A stretch of 55,355 nt of DNA, taken from Chitinophagales bacterium (GTDB lineage: Bacteria > Bacteroidota > Bacteroidia > Chitinophagales > Chitinophagaceae). The stretch's first letter is position 1. Every line of letters begins with the position of its first letter. Below, one piece after another: positions 27,753 to 34,988 of the stretch. The stretch lies in NCBI GenBank assembly GCA_013298665.1, contig JAAFIK010000029.1, positions 1 through 55,355 on the forward strand, read 5' to 3'. A model generated the notes under the pieces. That model worked only from the letters and a program-made list of their open reading frames with translations. It searched no databases and was not told where the DNA came from. The position numbers were made by a program, and so were the translations under genes.

Positions 27753-28352
27753 TTATTCTGCTTCCGCAACCACTTCTTTTACTTCAGGAATCATACGCTT
27801 CATCATTCCTTCTATCCCTGCTTTGAGTGTAATCATGCTGGAAGGACAACCGCTGCAACTTCCCTGCAGCATAAGGTTTACTTTGCCCTCTTCATAGCTT
27901 TTAAACTGTATAGCTCCTCCATCCATTTCAACGGCAGGTTTAACATAATTCTCAAGCAGTTCTTTGATCCGTTTTACTATATCATCATCATCTGCACTTA
28001 CTATATTGCTGCTTTCTGGTTTCATAGCAGCTACTTCTTCTTCGTTAATAACCGGCTTACCTTCTTCAAGATAGTCTTTCAGAAACTGCTTAATGGTAGG
28101 AATAATATCCTGCCAGTCTTCAGTATCATTGGTTTTGGTAAGCGTGATAAAATTACTGGCAATAAATACTGATTTTATAAAAGGGAAAGTAAAAAGCTCC
28201 TGTGCGAGCGGCGATGGCTTAGCGCAAGCTTCATCGGCAAGGTCGATACTTTTGCCCGGATAAAGGAGTTTGTTGGCTACAAACTTCATCGTTTCCGGAT
28301 TGGGCGTCATTTCTGTATAAATGCTGATGAGGGTATTTCCTGTTTTAATCAT
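27753..28352 (-). CDS. NfuA-like iron-sulfur scaffold protein
   Basis: 199 aa. Residues about 10-100 are the degenerate N-terminal scaffold domain (YTEMTPNPETMKFVANKLL, PFIKSVFIASNFITLTK); residues about 122-195 are the NifU C-terminal domain with the cluster-binding CxxC, Cys166 and Cys169 (GSCSGCPSSMITLKAGIE), and VKPAVEMDGGAIQF. It assembles and transfers 4Fe-4S clusters to target enzymes in the cytoplasm; the nearby NadA is one such target type. Single gene with a good -7 element at 28370-28377. Confidence 0.92.
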   Translation of the reverse strand: MIKTGNTLISIYTEMTPNPETMKFVANKLLYPGKSIDLADEACAKPSPLAQELFTFPFIKSVFIASNFITLTKTNDTEDWQDIIPTIKQFLKDYLEEGKPVINEEEVAAMKPESSNIVSADDDDIVKRIKELLENYVKPAVEMDGGAIQFKSYEEGKVNLMLQGSCSGCPSSMITLKAGIEGMMKRMIPEVKEVVAEAE

Positions 28353-28369
28353 AACCGAATTTTAGATTA

Positions 28370-28377
28370 CAAAGTTA
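28370..28377 (-). promoter_or_regulatory. Putative -7 promoter element of the NfuA-like gene
   Basis: On the minus strand TAACTTTG, an exact match to TAnnTTTG, lies 17 bp before the ATG. No TTG at the usual spacing. Confidence 0.45.
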
Positions 28378-28670
28378 ACAAGTATACAGAAATAATGCCC
28401 TTTAATGATAACCAAACGCCCTTTCAGCAAGAAAATTATTTCTTATCTCGCAACCGCAGTACCTGGTGAATAAGCGGTATTTCCGTTGAAGTCAGCTGAA
28501 GCGGGGAAAGAATCAGGGTTTTCCCGGATTTCGGAGACACTGTATAAACTTATCGCCCCGGGAGGTGTTGGCCGTAGTTGCGACTCTCGCAAACTGGTGA
28601 AATAAGCCGCTATCATTGTTTTCTTTGATGTAAATAAGGGTTATTCAATTTATGTGTGCCCGTCATACAT

Positions 28671-28703
28671 AAAAAGGAGTCCGTATATTGCTATACAGAC
28701 TCC
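28671..28703 (-). terminator. Terminator of the ester cyclase-like gene
   Basis: Arms 28676-28687 and 28692-28703 pair over 12 bp with one mismatch around a 4-nt loop. On the minus strand a run of five T follows. It lies about 70 bp downstream of the stop at 28773. Confidence 0.85.
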
Positions 28704-28772
28704 CAAACATTAAACCCAAGCTGCCCGCCTCTGTTCTTTTCTGATATCCCTTCCTGTAACCTTAAAACGCGT

Positions 28773-29198
28773 TTATATTGCCTGCCGAAGCTCGGTGAGC
28801 ATACCCATCTGCCGGAGCATTGCCGCTTCATCCCAGATATACCAAACTTTATTGATCCTTCCGTTTTTTAACTCAAGGACTGAAACCCCTTTAAAAGAAA
28901 TACATTTACCGGTTGCTGGTATTTTCATGATTTTCCCTTTGTGGTGACCCGTTGCATTCCAGCAAATCACTACCTGTTCTTCCTTTTCAATACGCTTATC
29001 CACCTCAAGCCTGAGATCAGGAAAGGCGTTAAAATATGCCTCTACTGTATTCATCAAATCCTTTTTTGTATACAAGCGATTGCTACCAAGGTCTTCTCTT
29101 GTAAAATTGTCATCATATTCTGCTAAAACAGCTTCAACATCCCTCCTGTTCCATGCGGCAAACAGGCGCTCAACTACATTAAATTTATCTTCTTTCAT
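28773..29198 (-). CDS. Ester cyclase/SnoaL-like protein
   Basis: 141-aa cytoplasmic protein from the ATG at 29198 (MKEDKFNVVERLFAAWNRRD), preferred because it begins at the first helix of the SnoaL fold; a longer frame from 29255 adds 19 unrelated residues. Signs of the family: EYDDNFTREDLGSNRLYTKKDLMNTVEAYFNAFPDLRLEVD and GKIMKIPATGKCISFKGVSVLELKNGRINKVWYIWDEAAMLRQMG. SnoaL members cyclise polyketide esters, but most unlinked members have unknown substrates. Confidence 0.83.
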   Translation of the reverse strand: MKEDKFNVVERLFAAWNRRDVEAVLAEYDDNFTREDLGSNRLYTKKDLMNTVEAYFNAFPDLRLEVDKRIEKEEQVVICWNATGHHKGKIMKIPATGKCISFKGVSVLELKNGRINKVWYIWDEAAMLRQMGMLTELRQAI

Positions 29199-29301
29199 TG
29201 CATGATATTTTATTGATTCAAGCATAAACCAGGTTTTATACACCAGTAAAGCCAAGCTTTATCCTGCTCATGTTCAGGGCATTATGTAATACTTGTCCGA
29301 A

Positions 29302-31521
29302 TCAGAAAAAAATGGCTGCCCGAACTTTAGCAAAAAATGGAATTCCGGGTGTAAAGTGCAGTTCCGTTACCGGTAATGATTCCGACCGAAGTCTGCTCGT
29401 TGTAGCAAACTGGGCTTCATTCCATTTTGTGTTAAACAGATTTTCGGTAACAAGCCCCAGTTCGTACTTCTTAAAGGCATAATTAAGTACTGCATCGGCA
29501 ACAAAATAACCACGGGCTGTTATGCTCCCATCTTCATTTGCCGGCCGGTCTTTCAGCCAGCGATACCTTAAACTTCCGCTAAAGCCTTTTTTTGACTGAT
29601 AATGAATGCCCCCGGTATTGGTAAAGCGGGGAGCGAGCGGCACATAGTTTTCGCCAGTTGGCAGATCAGATGTCCGCGATCTGGACCAGGTGAAATCTGC
29701 ATCGGCGAAAAAATGAGAAGACAACTGATACCGAAAACTGAGATCAATACCCTTGCGGCGACTGGCACCCGATGCTTCCACTACACCTTCATCACCAACA
29801 TATACAAACTCTTGCTGAGAGCGAAGGCTCCATACTGCAGCATTCACCAGTAAAGCGGGAACAGGTTTCCAGATCAAACCTAAATCTGTACCATAAACAG
29901 CCGGCAGAATTTTATTGGCACTGTTGTCAAGTACCACACGGGTATCGTTACTATGAAAGCCTTTCCCTGTTTTCAGGTATAACTGTAATTGCCTGGAGAA
30001 ATTATATTGAAGACTTGCCTTCGGACTCAGAATCGATTTTGTTTGCTCTTGATTGCTTTTTGTCAATATATCGGTATAAGCAAAACGGAAATGATCGGCC
30101 CGGATACCCAGGGTGAATAGTAGCCGGCCGGGATTAACCTGCTGCTCTGCATACAACCAGCTATTGTTCTCACGTATATTACCGAACTGTTTTTGTTCCA
30201 CCAGTTGTGTACGGTCTTTTGTATGTGACAGTTCACTGCCCGTGGTTCTGTCTTGTCTGATACCTGCTCCCAAAGTGGTAACATAACGGGTTTCCCCCAG
30301 ATAGTATCTGGTCGTATACTTTGATTGCCAGCCAAGAATATTTCTTTTTTCCCGCTGACGTATCTGGTCGCCATTGACAGTGTCATTAAGAAAGAATGTA
30401 AAATTAGAATACAGGTTAAACTGTGTTTGGACGAAATAGGCCTGATTTTCCAATTGAGAATTTTTACCCAGTGCCTGCTGGCTTTTAATAGCAATATTGA
30501 ACCTGTCTGTATAACCGCTTTCATGATCAATTTCTCCAAAACGACCAACAGTACCGGCATCAACCGCTCGCTGGGGCAACTGCCCGCTGGCGTTCCATTT
30601 ACTGTTTAACCATGTGGCGATAATTCCGATTTTAACTTTTTCATTCAGTCGTATATTATACCGGGAGTGTACATTAAACCTGTTGAAATGCTGTGGCTGA
30701 TCAAATGGTCCGTCATTGTAAAGTATTTCTGAAGCGATATAAGCATCCTGATTTTTCCTTTTCAGTAATGGTACCATCGCCAATGCTCTTGTATTATTGA
30801 ACATTCCTCTCTCCAGTTGCACGGTGCCTTTCTCAAGCACACTGCGGGTTTCAAACTGAACATACCCGGCAGTGGCGAGGTTACCATAACTGGTAAAATA
30901 TGGGCCTTTACCATAGTCAATTGCTTTTACAAGTTCGGGAATCAGGAAATGAAGGTCGGCATATCCCTGACCATGCGCATGACTTACCAGGTTTACCGGA
31001 AGGCCATCTACAGAAATATTTATATCCGTACCATGATCTATATCAAATCCCCTGAGAAAAATCTGTTCTGCCTTGCCGCCTCCCTGATGCTGGGCGATAA
31101 AAAGGCCGGGTACATTGCGAAGCAGCTCCTGCGAGGATTGAACCGGCCGGATATGCAGGTCAATTTTACTGATGGTATTACCATTGGTATTCGTATTTAT
31201 ACCCGAATACACAACCAATTCCTTAAGATTCAGCACACCCTTATTCAATTGTATGGTGATGTTGTTTCCGGTAGCGTACCTATTCCTGCTGCGCTCATAC
31301 CCTATACCCGTAACGATCAGTTCTACAGAGTCTGAATTTACATTAAGCCTGAATAACCCGTTAGCATCAGCGATAACCGGATTTAAATCATTTTTAGCAC
31401 CAATTACGGCATAAGATACCGGTTCCTGTGTTTTTACATCAATTACCCTCCCGGTAACAATGTTTTGGGTGTGGCCGATTATTGACATCAGCGTGAAAAT
31501 TATACTTAATACCTGTCTCAT
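29302..31521 (-). CDS. TonB-dependent receptor of the DUF4331 operon
   Basis: 739-aa outer-membrane receptor. Signal peptide 1-18; residues 22-105 carboxypeptidase regulatory-like domain (NIVTGRVIDVKTQEPVSYAVI); plug about 110-235 (ELLRNVPGLFIAQHQGGGKAEQIFLRGFDIDHGTDINISVDGLP), then a 22-strand-type barrel ending in VRAAIFF with terminal Phe. The plug has a His/Asp-rich run (DIDHGTDIN, VSHAHGQGYADLHFL), suggestive of metal handling, but the ligand is unknown. Last gene of a four-gene operon; its ATG is 2 bp after the TPR stop. A lone large receptor without a SusD partner argues against glycan uptake and for a small ligand or metal complex. Confidence 0.92.
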   Translation of the reverse strand: MRQVLSIIFTLMSIIGHTQNIVTGRVIDVKTQEPVSYAVIGAKNDLNPVIADANGLFRLNVNSDSVELIVTGIGYERSRNRYATGNNITIQLNKGVLNLKELVVYSGINTNTNGNTISKIDLHIRPVQSSQELLRNVPGLFIAQHQGGGKAEQIFLRGFDIDHGTDINISVDGLPVNLVSHAHGQGYADLHFLIPELVKAIDYGKGPYFTSYGNLATAGYVQFETRSVLEKGTVQLERGMFNNTRALAMVPLLKRKNQDAYIASEILYNDGPFDQPQHFNRFNVHSRYNIRLNEKVKIGIIATWLNSKWNASGQLPQRAVDAGTVGRFGEIDHESGYTDRFNIAIKSQQALGKNSQLENQAYFVQTQFNLYSNFTFFLNDTVNGDQIRQREKRNILGWQSKYTTRYYLGETRYVTTLGAGIRQDRTTGSELSHTKDRTQLVEQKQFGNIRENNSWLYAEQQVNPGRLLFTLGIRADHFRFAYTDILTKSNQEQTKSILSPKASLQYNFSRQLQLYLKTGKGFHSNDTRVVLDNSANKILPAVYGTDLGLIWKPVPALLVNAAVWSLRSQQEFVYVGDEGVVEASGASRRKGIDLSFRYQLSSHFFADADFTWSRSRTSDLPTGENYVPLAPRFTNTGGIHYQSKKGFSGSLRYRWLKDRPANEDGSITARGYFVADAVLNYAFKKYELGLVTENLFNTKWNEAQFATTSRLRSESLPVTELHFTPGIPFFAKVRAAIFF

Positions 31522-31523
31522 TT

Positions 31524-32843
31524 TTAAAGCAGTTTTTTTAATTCATCATTTATTCTGCCGGCATATGATGGTCCCAGTTCAAAACTGCTGCTGGCAGCAG
31601 ATTCCAGGTAACTTCTGGCTTTCGCAGCATTTCCGGTGGCTTTATACAATACACCCAGGTGGTAAAGGGCATCAGGTTCATAGCATTTGTCTTCGACGTA
31701 TGTACGCGCCACTGTTATTGCCTTTTGGAGGTCTCCTTTTTTATACAATGCCCAGCAAAGAAAATTATAGCTCTCCGGGGTTGGGCGGTTTGCTACCTCA
31801 GTCCGGGCAATCTCTAATGCCCCGTCGGGATTGCTTAGTTCATCGGCCTGCAGGTAAAAAATATACTTGTTGTACATATCTCCGTACCGGGGTTGCTTTA
31901 CTTCATTCAAAAAGTTGTTTGTACATTCTGCTGATTCTTTTGCATTATTTTCATAACCCGCAATTTGGGCAAGCATAAGATCGTAGTCGGGCACGGGATG
32001 AACTTTTTTCAGGTAATGCAATATTTTTTTTGCGGCAGTTGTATTTTTATCTTGCGAAAATGCAAGCCAGGCAATACCTTTCAAAGCGTGGTAATAGTGG
32101 TTGTCCTTTTTAAGTACGGTTGTATAACACTGGTATGATGCTGTAAATTTTCCGGCATGACTGTACATATCGCCCAGGTTAGCCATTGCCCAGCAATAAA
32201 CACCCGCATGAACAGAAGAGTCAATCTTCGTAATAGCTTTTTCCATAAGCAATATACCCTCTTCAAGTTTCCCCTCGGCATGATCTTTAAACTTAGCTTC
32301 CCTGATAAGGAAATCAAAGTCTTTACTTTTTGCAAGTTCCGAAAGAATGCTTCTGGCCAGAACGATGTTTCCAAGCTCAAGAGATACATCAAACTGTTGA
32401 AGGCGGGTCTGGCGAAGATCGTCACCCATGGCTAATGCTGAGTCTATATATACCCCAGCCTGCCTGAACTGGTGACGGGTAATGCAATTGGCAGCAAGCG
32501 AACGGTAAATACCTGAACCGAATTTTGACTGAAGCAGGTTGGCTTTCTGATACCATTTTTCTGCATTAATCACCTCATCTACATTTCCCGAATACTGATA
32601 ACGGCTTCCTGTTAAGCCCGCAATTTTTATCTGCGATGCCAAATCATCGGGCATAGCTGCAATGCGCTTTGTCCAGAATTCAAGATCCTTGTCTATCCTT
32701 GATAAACCCATTGGTTTGTTGCCTTCCGAAAGCAATGTGGTATAGTCACTTTCCTTTACAATTGTGTTATCTGTTTTTTTCAGCAGCAGTAAAATAGTGA
32801 TGGATAAGAGAAAAGCTGAAGCTACCAGTATATATTTTTTCAT
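31524..32843 (-). CDS. Membrane-anchored TPR protein of the DUF4331 operon
   Basis: 439 aa with an N-terminal hydrophobic anchor or uncleaved signal (residues 4-22). About residues 70-435 form tetratricopeptide-type helical pairs (AEKWYQKANLLQSKFG, CWAMANLGDMYSHAGKFTASYQCYTTVLK, ALYHLGVLYKATGNAAKARSYLESA). No enzyme motif. It is probably periplasmic and a scaffold for the neighbouring DUF4331 proteins or the receptor; the 2-bp gap to the receptor gene implies coupled translation. Preceded by a 14-bp hairpin in the intercistronic space. Confidence 0.85.
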   Translation of the reverse strand: MKKYILVASAFLLSITILLLLKKTDNTIVKESDYTTLLSEGNKPMGLSRIDKDLEFWTKRIAAMPDDLASQIKIAGLTGSRYQYSGNVDEVINAEKWYQKANLLQSKFGSGIYRSLAANCITRHQFRQAGVYIDSALAMGDDLRQTRLQQFDVSLELGNIVLARSILSELAKSKDFDFLIREAKFKDHAEGKLEEGILLMEKAITKIDSSVHAGVYCWAMANLGDMYSHAGKFTASYQCYTTVLKKDNHYYHALKGIAWLAFSQDKNTTAAKKILHYLKKVHPVPDYDLMLAQIAGYENNAKESAECTNNFLNEVKQPRYGDMYNKYIFYLQADELSNPDGALEIARTEVANRPTPESYNFLCWALYKKGDLQKAITVARTYVEDKCYEPDALYHLGVLYKATGNAAKARSYLESAASSSFELGPSYAGRINDELKKLL

Positions 32844-32860
32844 ATTTGTTTATTTTTAAT

Positions 32861-32892
32861 GCAGACAAAAGACTCGTAAGTCTTTTGTCTGC
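32861..32892 (-). promoter_or_regulatory. Intercistronic hairpin in the DUF4331 operon
   Basis: Perfect 14-bp stem (32861-32874 with 32879-32892), loop CGTA, between the DUF4331 C-part gene and the TPR gene. No T run follows on the minus strand, so it is not a standard terminator; a processing or stability element, or a partial attenuator reducing TPR and receptor expression relative to the two upstream genes, is more likely. Confidence 0.65.
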
Positions 32893-32912
32893 TGAATAAA
32901 AACTATTGTCGA

Positions 32913-33437
32913 TTAATGCGGCGTTGCGAGGTAGGGAAAACTGGCCAGGAATGCCTTATCGTTAGCATTTACATTATCCTTGGTAAGACCAGGGTTGGAT
33001 GTGCCTGCGGGGCCGCCAAAAATCAAAAGTAATTCCACGTCGATCACATCATCAGCCAGTGCTCTGCCGGTAAGAACGTTTGTGCCATCAAAAAAAGTAG
33101 TTGGGGCGGTGGTAGATACATTCAACACATCCGTTGAAAGCAGACCGGTGAGGGCATCTGCATTCTGACTAAGTGCATTAGTGGTATAACCCGGGTTTAG
33201 GGCCAGCAGTTTTGTTTTGAATTTGCTTAAAAACTGCCCGCCCATTGCTGATGGGGTTGTTGTATTAAACTTGTCTTTTTCCGATGCATCCACAAATACA
33301 GTATTGATTGCCGGTCTGGCCATCTGGTCCTGTTGTTCGTAGTAGTCAATTACTGCAGGGGTATCATTTTTTTTACTGCATGCGCCTAAAACTGATACAG
33401 ATGCCAAGGCGATTATAAGGAGTTTATTCTTTTTCAT
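32913..33437 (-). CDS. DUF4331 C-terminal half, as a lipoprotein
   Basis: 174 aa with lipoprotein signal MKKNKLLIIALASVSVLGAC (Cys20). The mature part (QMARPAINTVFVDASEKDKFN, then ADDVIDVELLLIFGG, GLTKDNVNANDKAFLASFPYLA) corresponds to the C-terminal region of DUF4331 proteins. The N-terminal region is encoded by the next gene upstream, and each has its own export signal, so the domain seems divided into two polypeptides here. Function of DUF4331 unknown. 33 bp after the upstream gene. Confidence 0.75.
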   Translation of the reverse strand: MKKNKLLIIALASVSVLGACSKKNDTPAVIDYYEQQDQMARPAINTVFVDASEKDKFNTTTPSAMGGQFLSKFKTKLLALNPGYTTNALSQNADALTGLLSTDVLNVSTTAPTTFFDGTNVLTGRALADDVIDVELLLIFGGPAGTSNPGLTKDNVNANDKAFLASFPYLATPH

Positions 33438-33470
33438 TATTTATTTTTTTAAATGATTTTTTGTTTCAGA

Positions 33471-34127
33471 TCAGATTTTCTTTTTTGTTTCGAGCCATAC
33501 GTTGATTTTACCACCGGTGGCATTGAGCCTGGTTTTGGGTATCTCTACAATAACACTCATTACATTAGTGCCCGCAAACGAATCCGTGCCTGGATTATTG
33601 AAACTTGAGGCTGTGCCGGCAATAACTTTTTTGAATTGTGTAAGATCGAAAAAGAATGGATCATCACGCGGACCTGCAAAAACGGTCATCCCATTCTGTG
33701 TTGCTGTTACAGGGGCTGAACCATAGGCGGTTACGGCTACTTCGGCGGTTAAAGCACCTTCAAGCCGACTTTTGGTTCCAGTGGCAGATGGGGCAATGGG
33801 TCCATAAATTTTCATTTTACCATCCTGTACAATAGCCTGGATAACCAGATCCTCTACATTGTCATTGTTGTTGTCAATGTTAAACTCAAGGAGAGTGTTT
33901 GGGTCGAATTTCGCAGCTCCTGTAGCAGAAGGGCTCATCAGACCCTGTGTGTTTGCTACAAAAACCAGGTTGTTGGGATCCTGCCCGCGGAAGACATAGA
34001 CGTCGGTAATGTCGGAGCTTTGGCCGGTAACTGTCGGACTATCAATATGATCCGCAGCATAAATAATACCTCCAGTGATGATGGCTGCACTTGCCAGGGC
34101 AATGGCCATAATTTTTGTTCTTTTCAT
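33471..34127 (-). CDS. DUF4331 N-terminal half, exported
   Basis: 218 aa with signal peptide MKRTKIMAIALASAAIITGG ending near YAA. The mature start ADHIDSPTVTGQSSDITDVYVFRG is the typical opening of DUF4331 (Asp/His-containing), followed by LEFNIDNNNDNVEDLVIQAIVQDG, GPRDDPFFFDLTQFKKV and MSVIVEIPKTRL. The Asp/Asn-rich loops may bind calcium or another metal. First gene of the operon that continues with the DUF4331 C-part lipoprotein, TPR protein and TonB-dependent receptor. The usual single-protein DUF4331 is about twice this length. Confidence 0.82.
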   Translation of the reverse strand: MKRTKIMAIALASAAIITGGIIYAADHIDSPTVTGQSSDITDVYVFRGQDPNNLVFVANTQGLMSPSATGAAKFDPNTLLEFNIDNNNDNVEDLVIQAIVQDGKMKIYGPIAPSATGTKSRLEGALTAEVAVTAYGSAPVTATQNGMTVFAGPRDDPFFFDLTQFKKVIAGTASSFNNPGTDSFAGTNVMSVIVEIPKTRLNATGGKINVWLETKKKI

Positions 34128-34309
34128 TTTTTTGTTGTTGGTTATAAATTATTGTTTTGATTTATATTGTTTGGGATTTTTCCCTTTTTGTGTACTGATA
34201 GATTCAATTACAACACAAATATGGGGCTGGGGTATGGTCATCTGCAAGATCATCTACTGTTCAATTGGTGTTCACTATTGTTCATTTCTGTTCACCGGAT
34301 ATGCAAATA

Positions 34310-34345
34310 GCCATACAGGCGCCTCTTTTGAGGCGCCTGTATGGC
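34310..34345 (-). terminator. 16-bp perfect hairpin, terminator of the DUF2480 gene
   Basis: Arms 34310-34325 and 34330-34345 pair without mismatch around a TTTT loop. It lies about 20 bp beyond the stop of the minus-strand DUF2480 gene and upstream of the DUF4331 operon. The following minus-strand sequence is only weakly T-rich. Confidence 0.75.
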
Positions 34346-34364
34346 TTCTATCGGTATTAAATAA

Positions 34365-34874
34365 TTACTTCCTTTTGTAGATAGGCACTGTGCTACAGGG
34401 CTCCCCGTACATGATACTTTTTACCACAGGTCGCAGGCGATGCGTAATCGTAAGGTAGGCGGCTTCTCCTACAGGTATTTCACCGCACCCCTTGATAACT
34501 ACCCGTTGATCGGTATATGGTGTAATATCAAGCTGGTTTATATTGCTGAGTAAGCATTGGGTTTTGAGTTGATCAGTCGTACCAAAAATAACGGTCAGGG
34601 AAACGGGTTGAAGGTTGGCAGCGATAAGCATATATGCCCACATGGGGATTATAGCATCTGCGGTACAGGTTACCGCAACATGTTTGTCTTGATATTGGGT
34701 CCAGTCTGTATTTTTTAGTGCCTCCCTGAATTCTTTTTCTTTGAGTATCAGGCCCATAAAAAGATAGTCTTTCAGGTCAAAAAGAGCAATAATATCATCT
34801 TTGGGATAATATTGCTCAAGATCAAGAGTGATAATACCACTCTCAGCTACTTTATTGACAAATACTTCACTCAT
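34365..34874 (-). CDS. DUF2480 family protein
   Basis: 169-aa cytoplasmic protein of the Bacteroidota family DUF2480: NKVAESGIITLDLEQYYP near the start, IALFDLKDYLFMGLILKEKEFREALKNTDWTQYQDKHVAVTCTADAIIPMWAYMLI in the middle, and KGCGEIPVGEAAYLTITHRLRPVVKSIMYGEPCSTVPIYKRK at the end. Two conserved Cys (in KGCGE and EPCS) might bind metal. Function unknown. Putative -7 element TAATTTTG on the minus strand at 34900-34907. Confidence 0.88.
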   Translation of the reverse strand: MSEVFVNKVAESGIITLDLEQYYPKDDIIALFDLKDYLFMGLILKEKEFREALKNTDWTQYQDKHVAVTCTADAIIPMWAYMLIAANLQPVSLTVIFGTTDQLKTQCLLSNINQLDITPYTDQRVVIKGCGEIPVGEAAYLTITHRLRPVVKSIMYGEPCSTVPIYKRK

Positions 34875-34899
34875 AATCCTTGTAATGATTGATGATATA

Positions 34900-34907
34900 C
34901 AAAATTA
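34900..34907 (-). promoter_or_regulatory. Putative -7 element of the DUF2480 gene
   Basis: TAATTTTG on the minus strand, exact TAnnTTTG, 25 bp before the ATG; no clear -33 TTG. Confidence 0.4.
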
Positions 34908-34935
34908 GCAAGCTTATGGCAATAGCCATTCACAA

Positions 34936-34966
34936 AAAAGCCGGTTGCAGCTTGCAAACCGGCTTT
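34936..34966 (-). terminator. Terminator of the PpiD-like gene
   Basis: AAAGCCGG-TTGCA pairs with TGCAAACCGGCTTT with a one-base bulge; on the minus strand a run of six T follows. About 22 bp beyond the stop at 34989. Confidence 0.85.
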
Positions 34967-34988
34967 AATTTCTTTTATCGTAAACAGA

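Larger units (their letters stand above)
28353..28772. other. 420-bp intergenic region with an unexplained block
   Basis: Contains the NfuA promoter and, on the far side, the ester cyclase terminator. Between them is a block without an open frame whose ends, 28446-28480 and 28585-28613, are imperfect direct repeats (TCTCGCAA, CTGGTGAA, TAAGC in order). TTGCGA-CTC-TCGCAA at 28578-28592 is a small palindrome. Possibly a dispersed intergenic repeat or a decayed element. Confidence 0.4.

Noticed and set aside
32861..32892. Rho-independent terminator between the DUF4331 and TPR genes
   Set aside because: The stem is strong but the minus-strand continuation is A-rich, not T-rich, so it does not fit a standard terminator.
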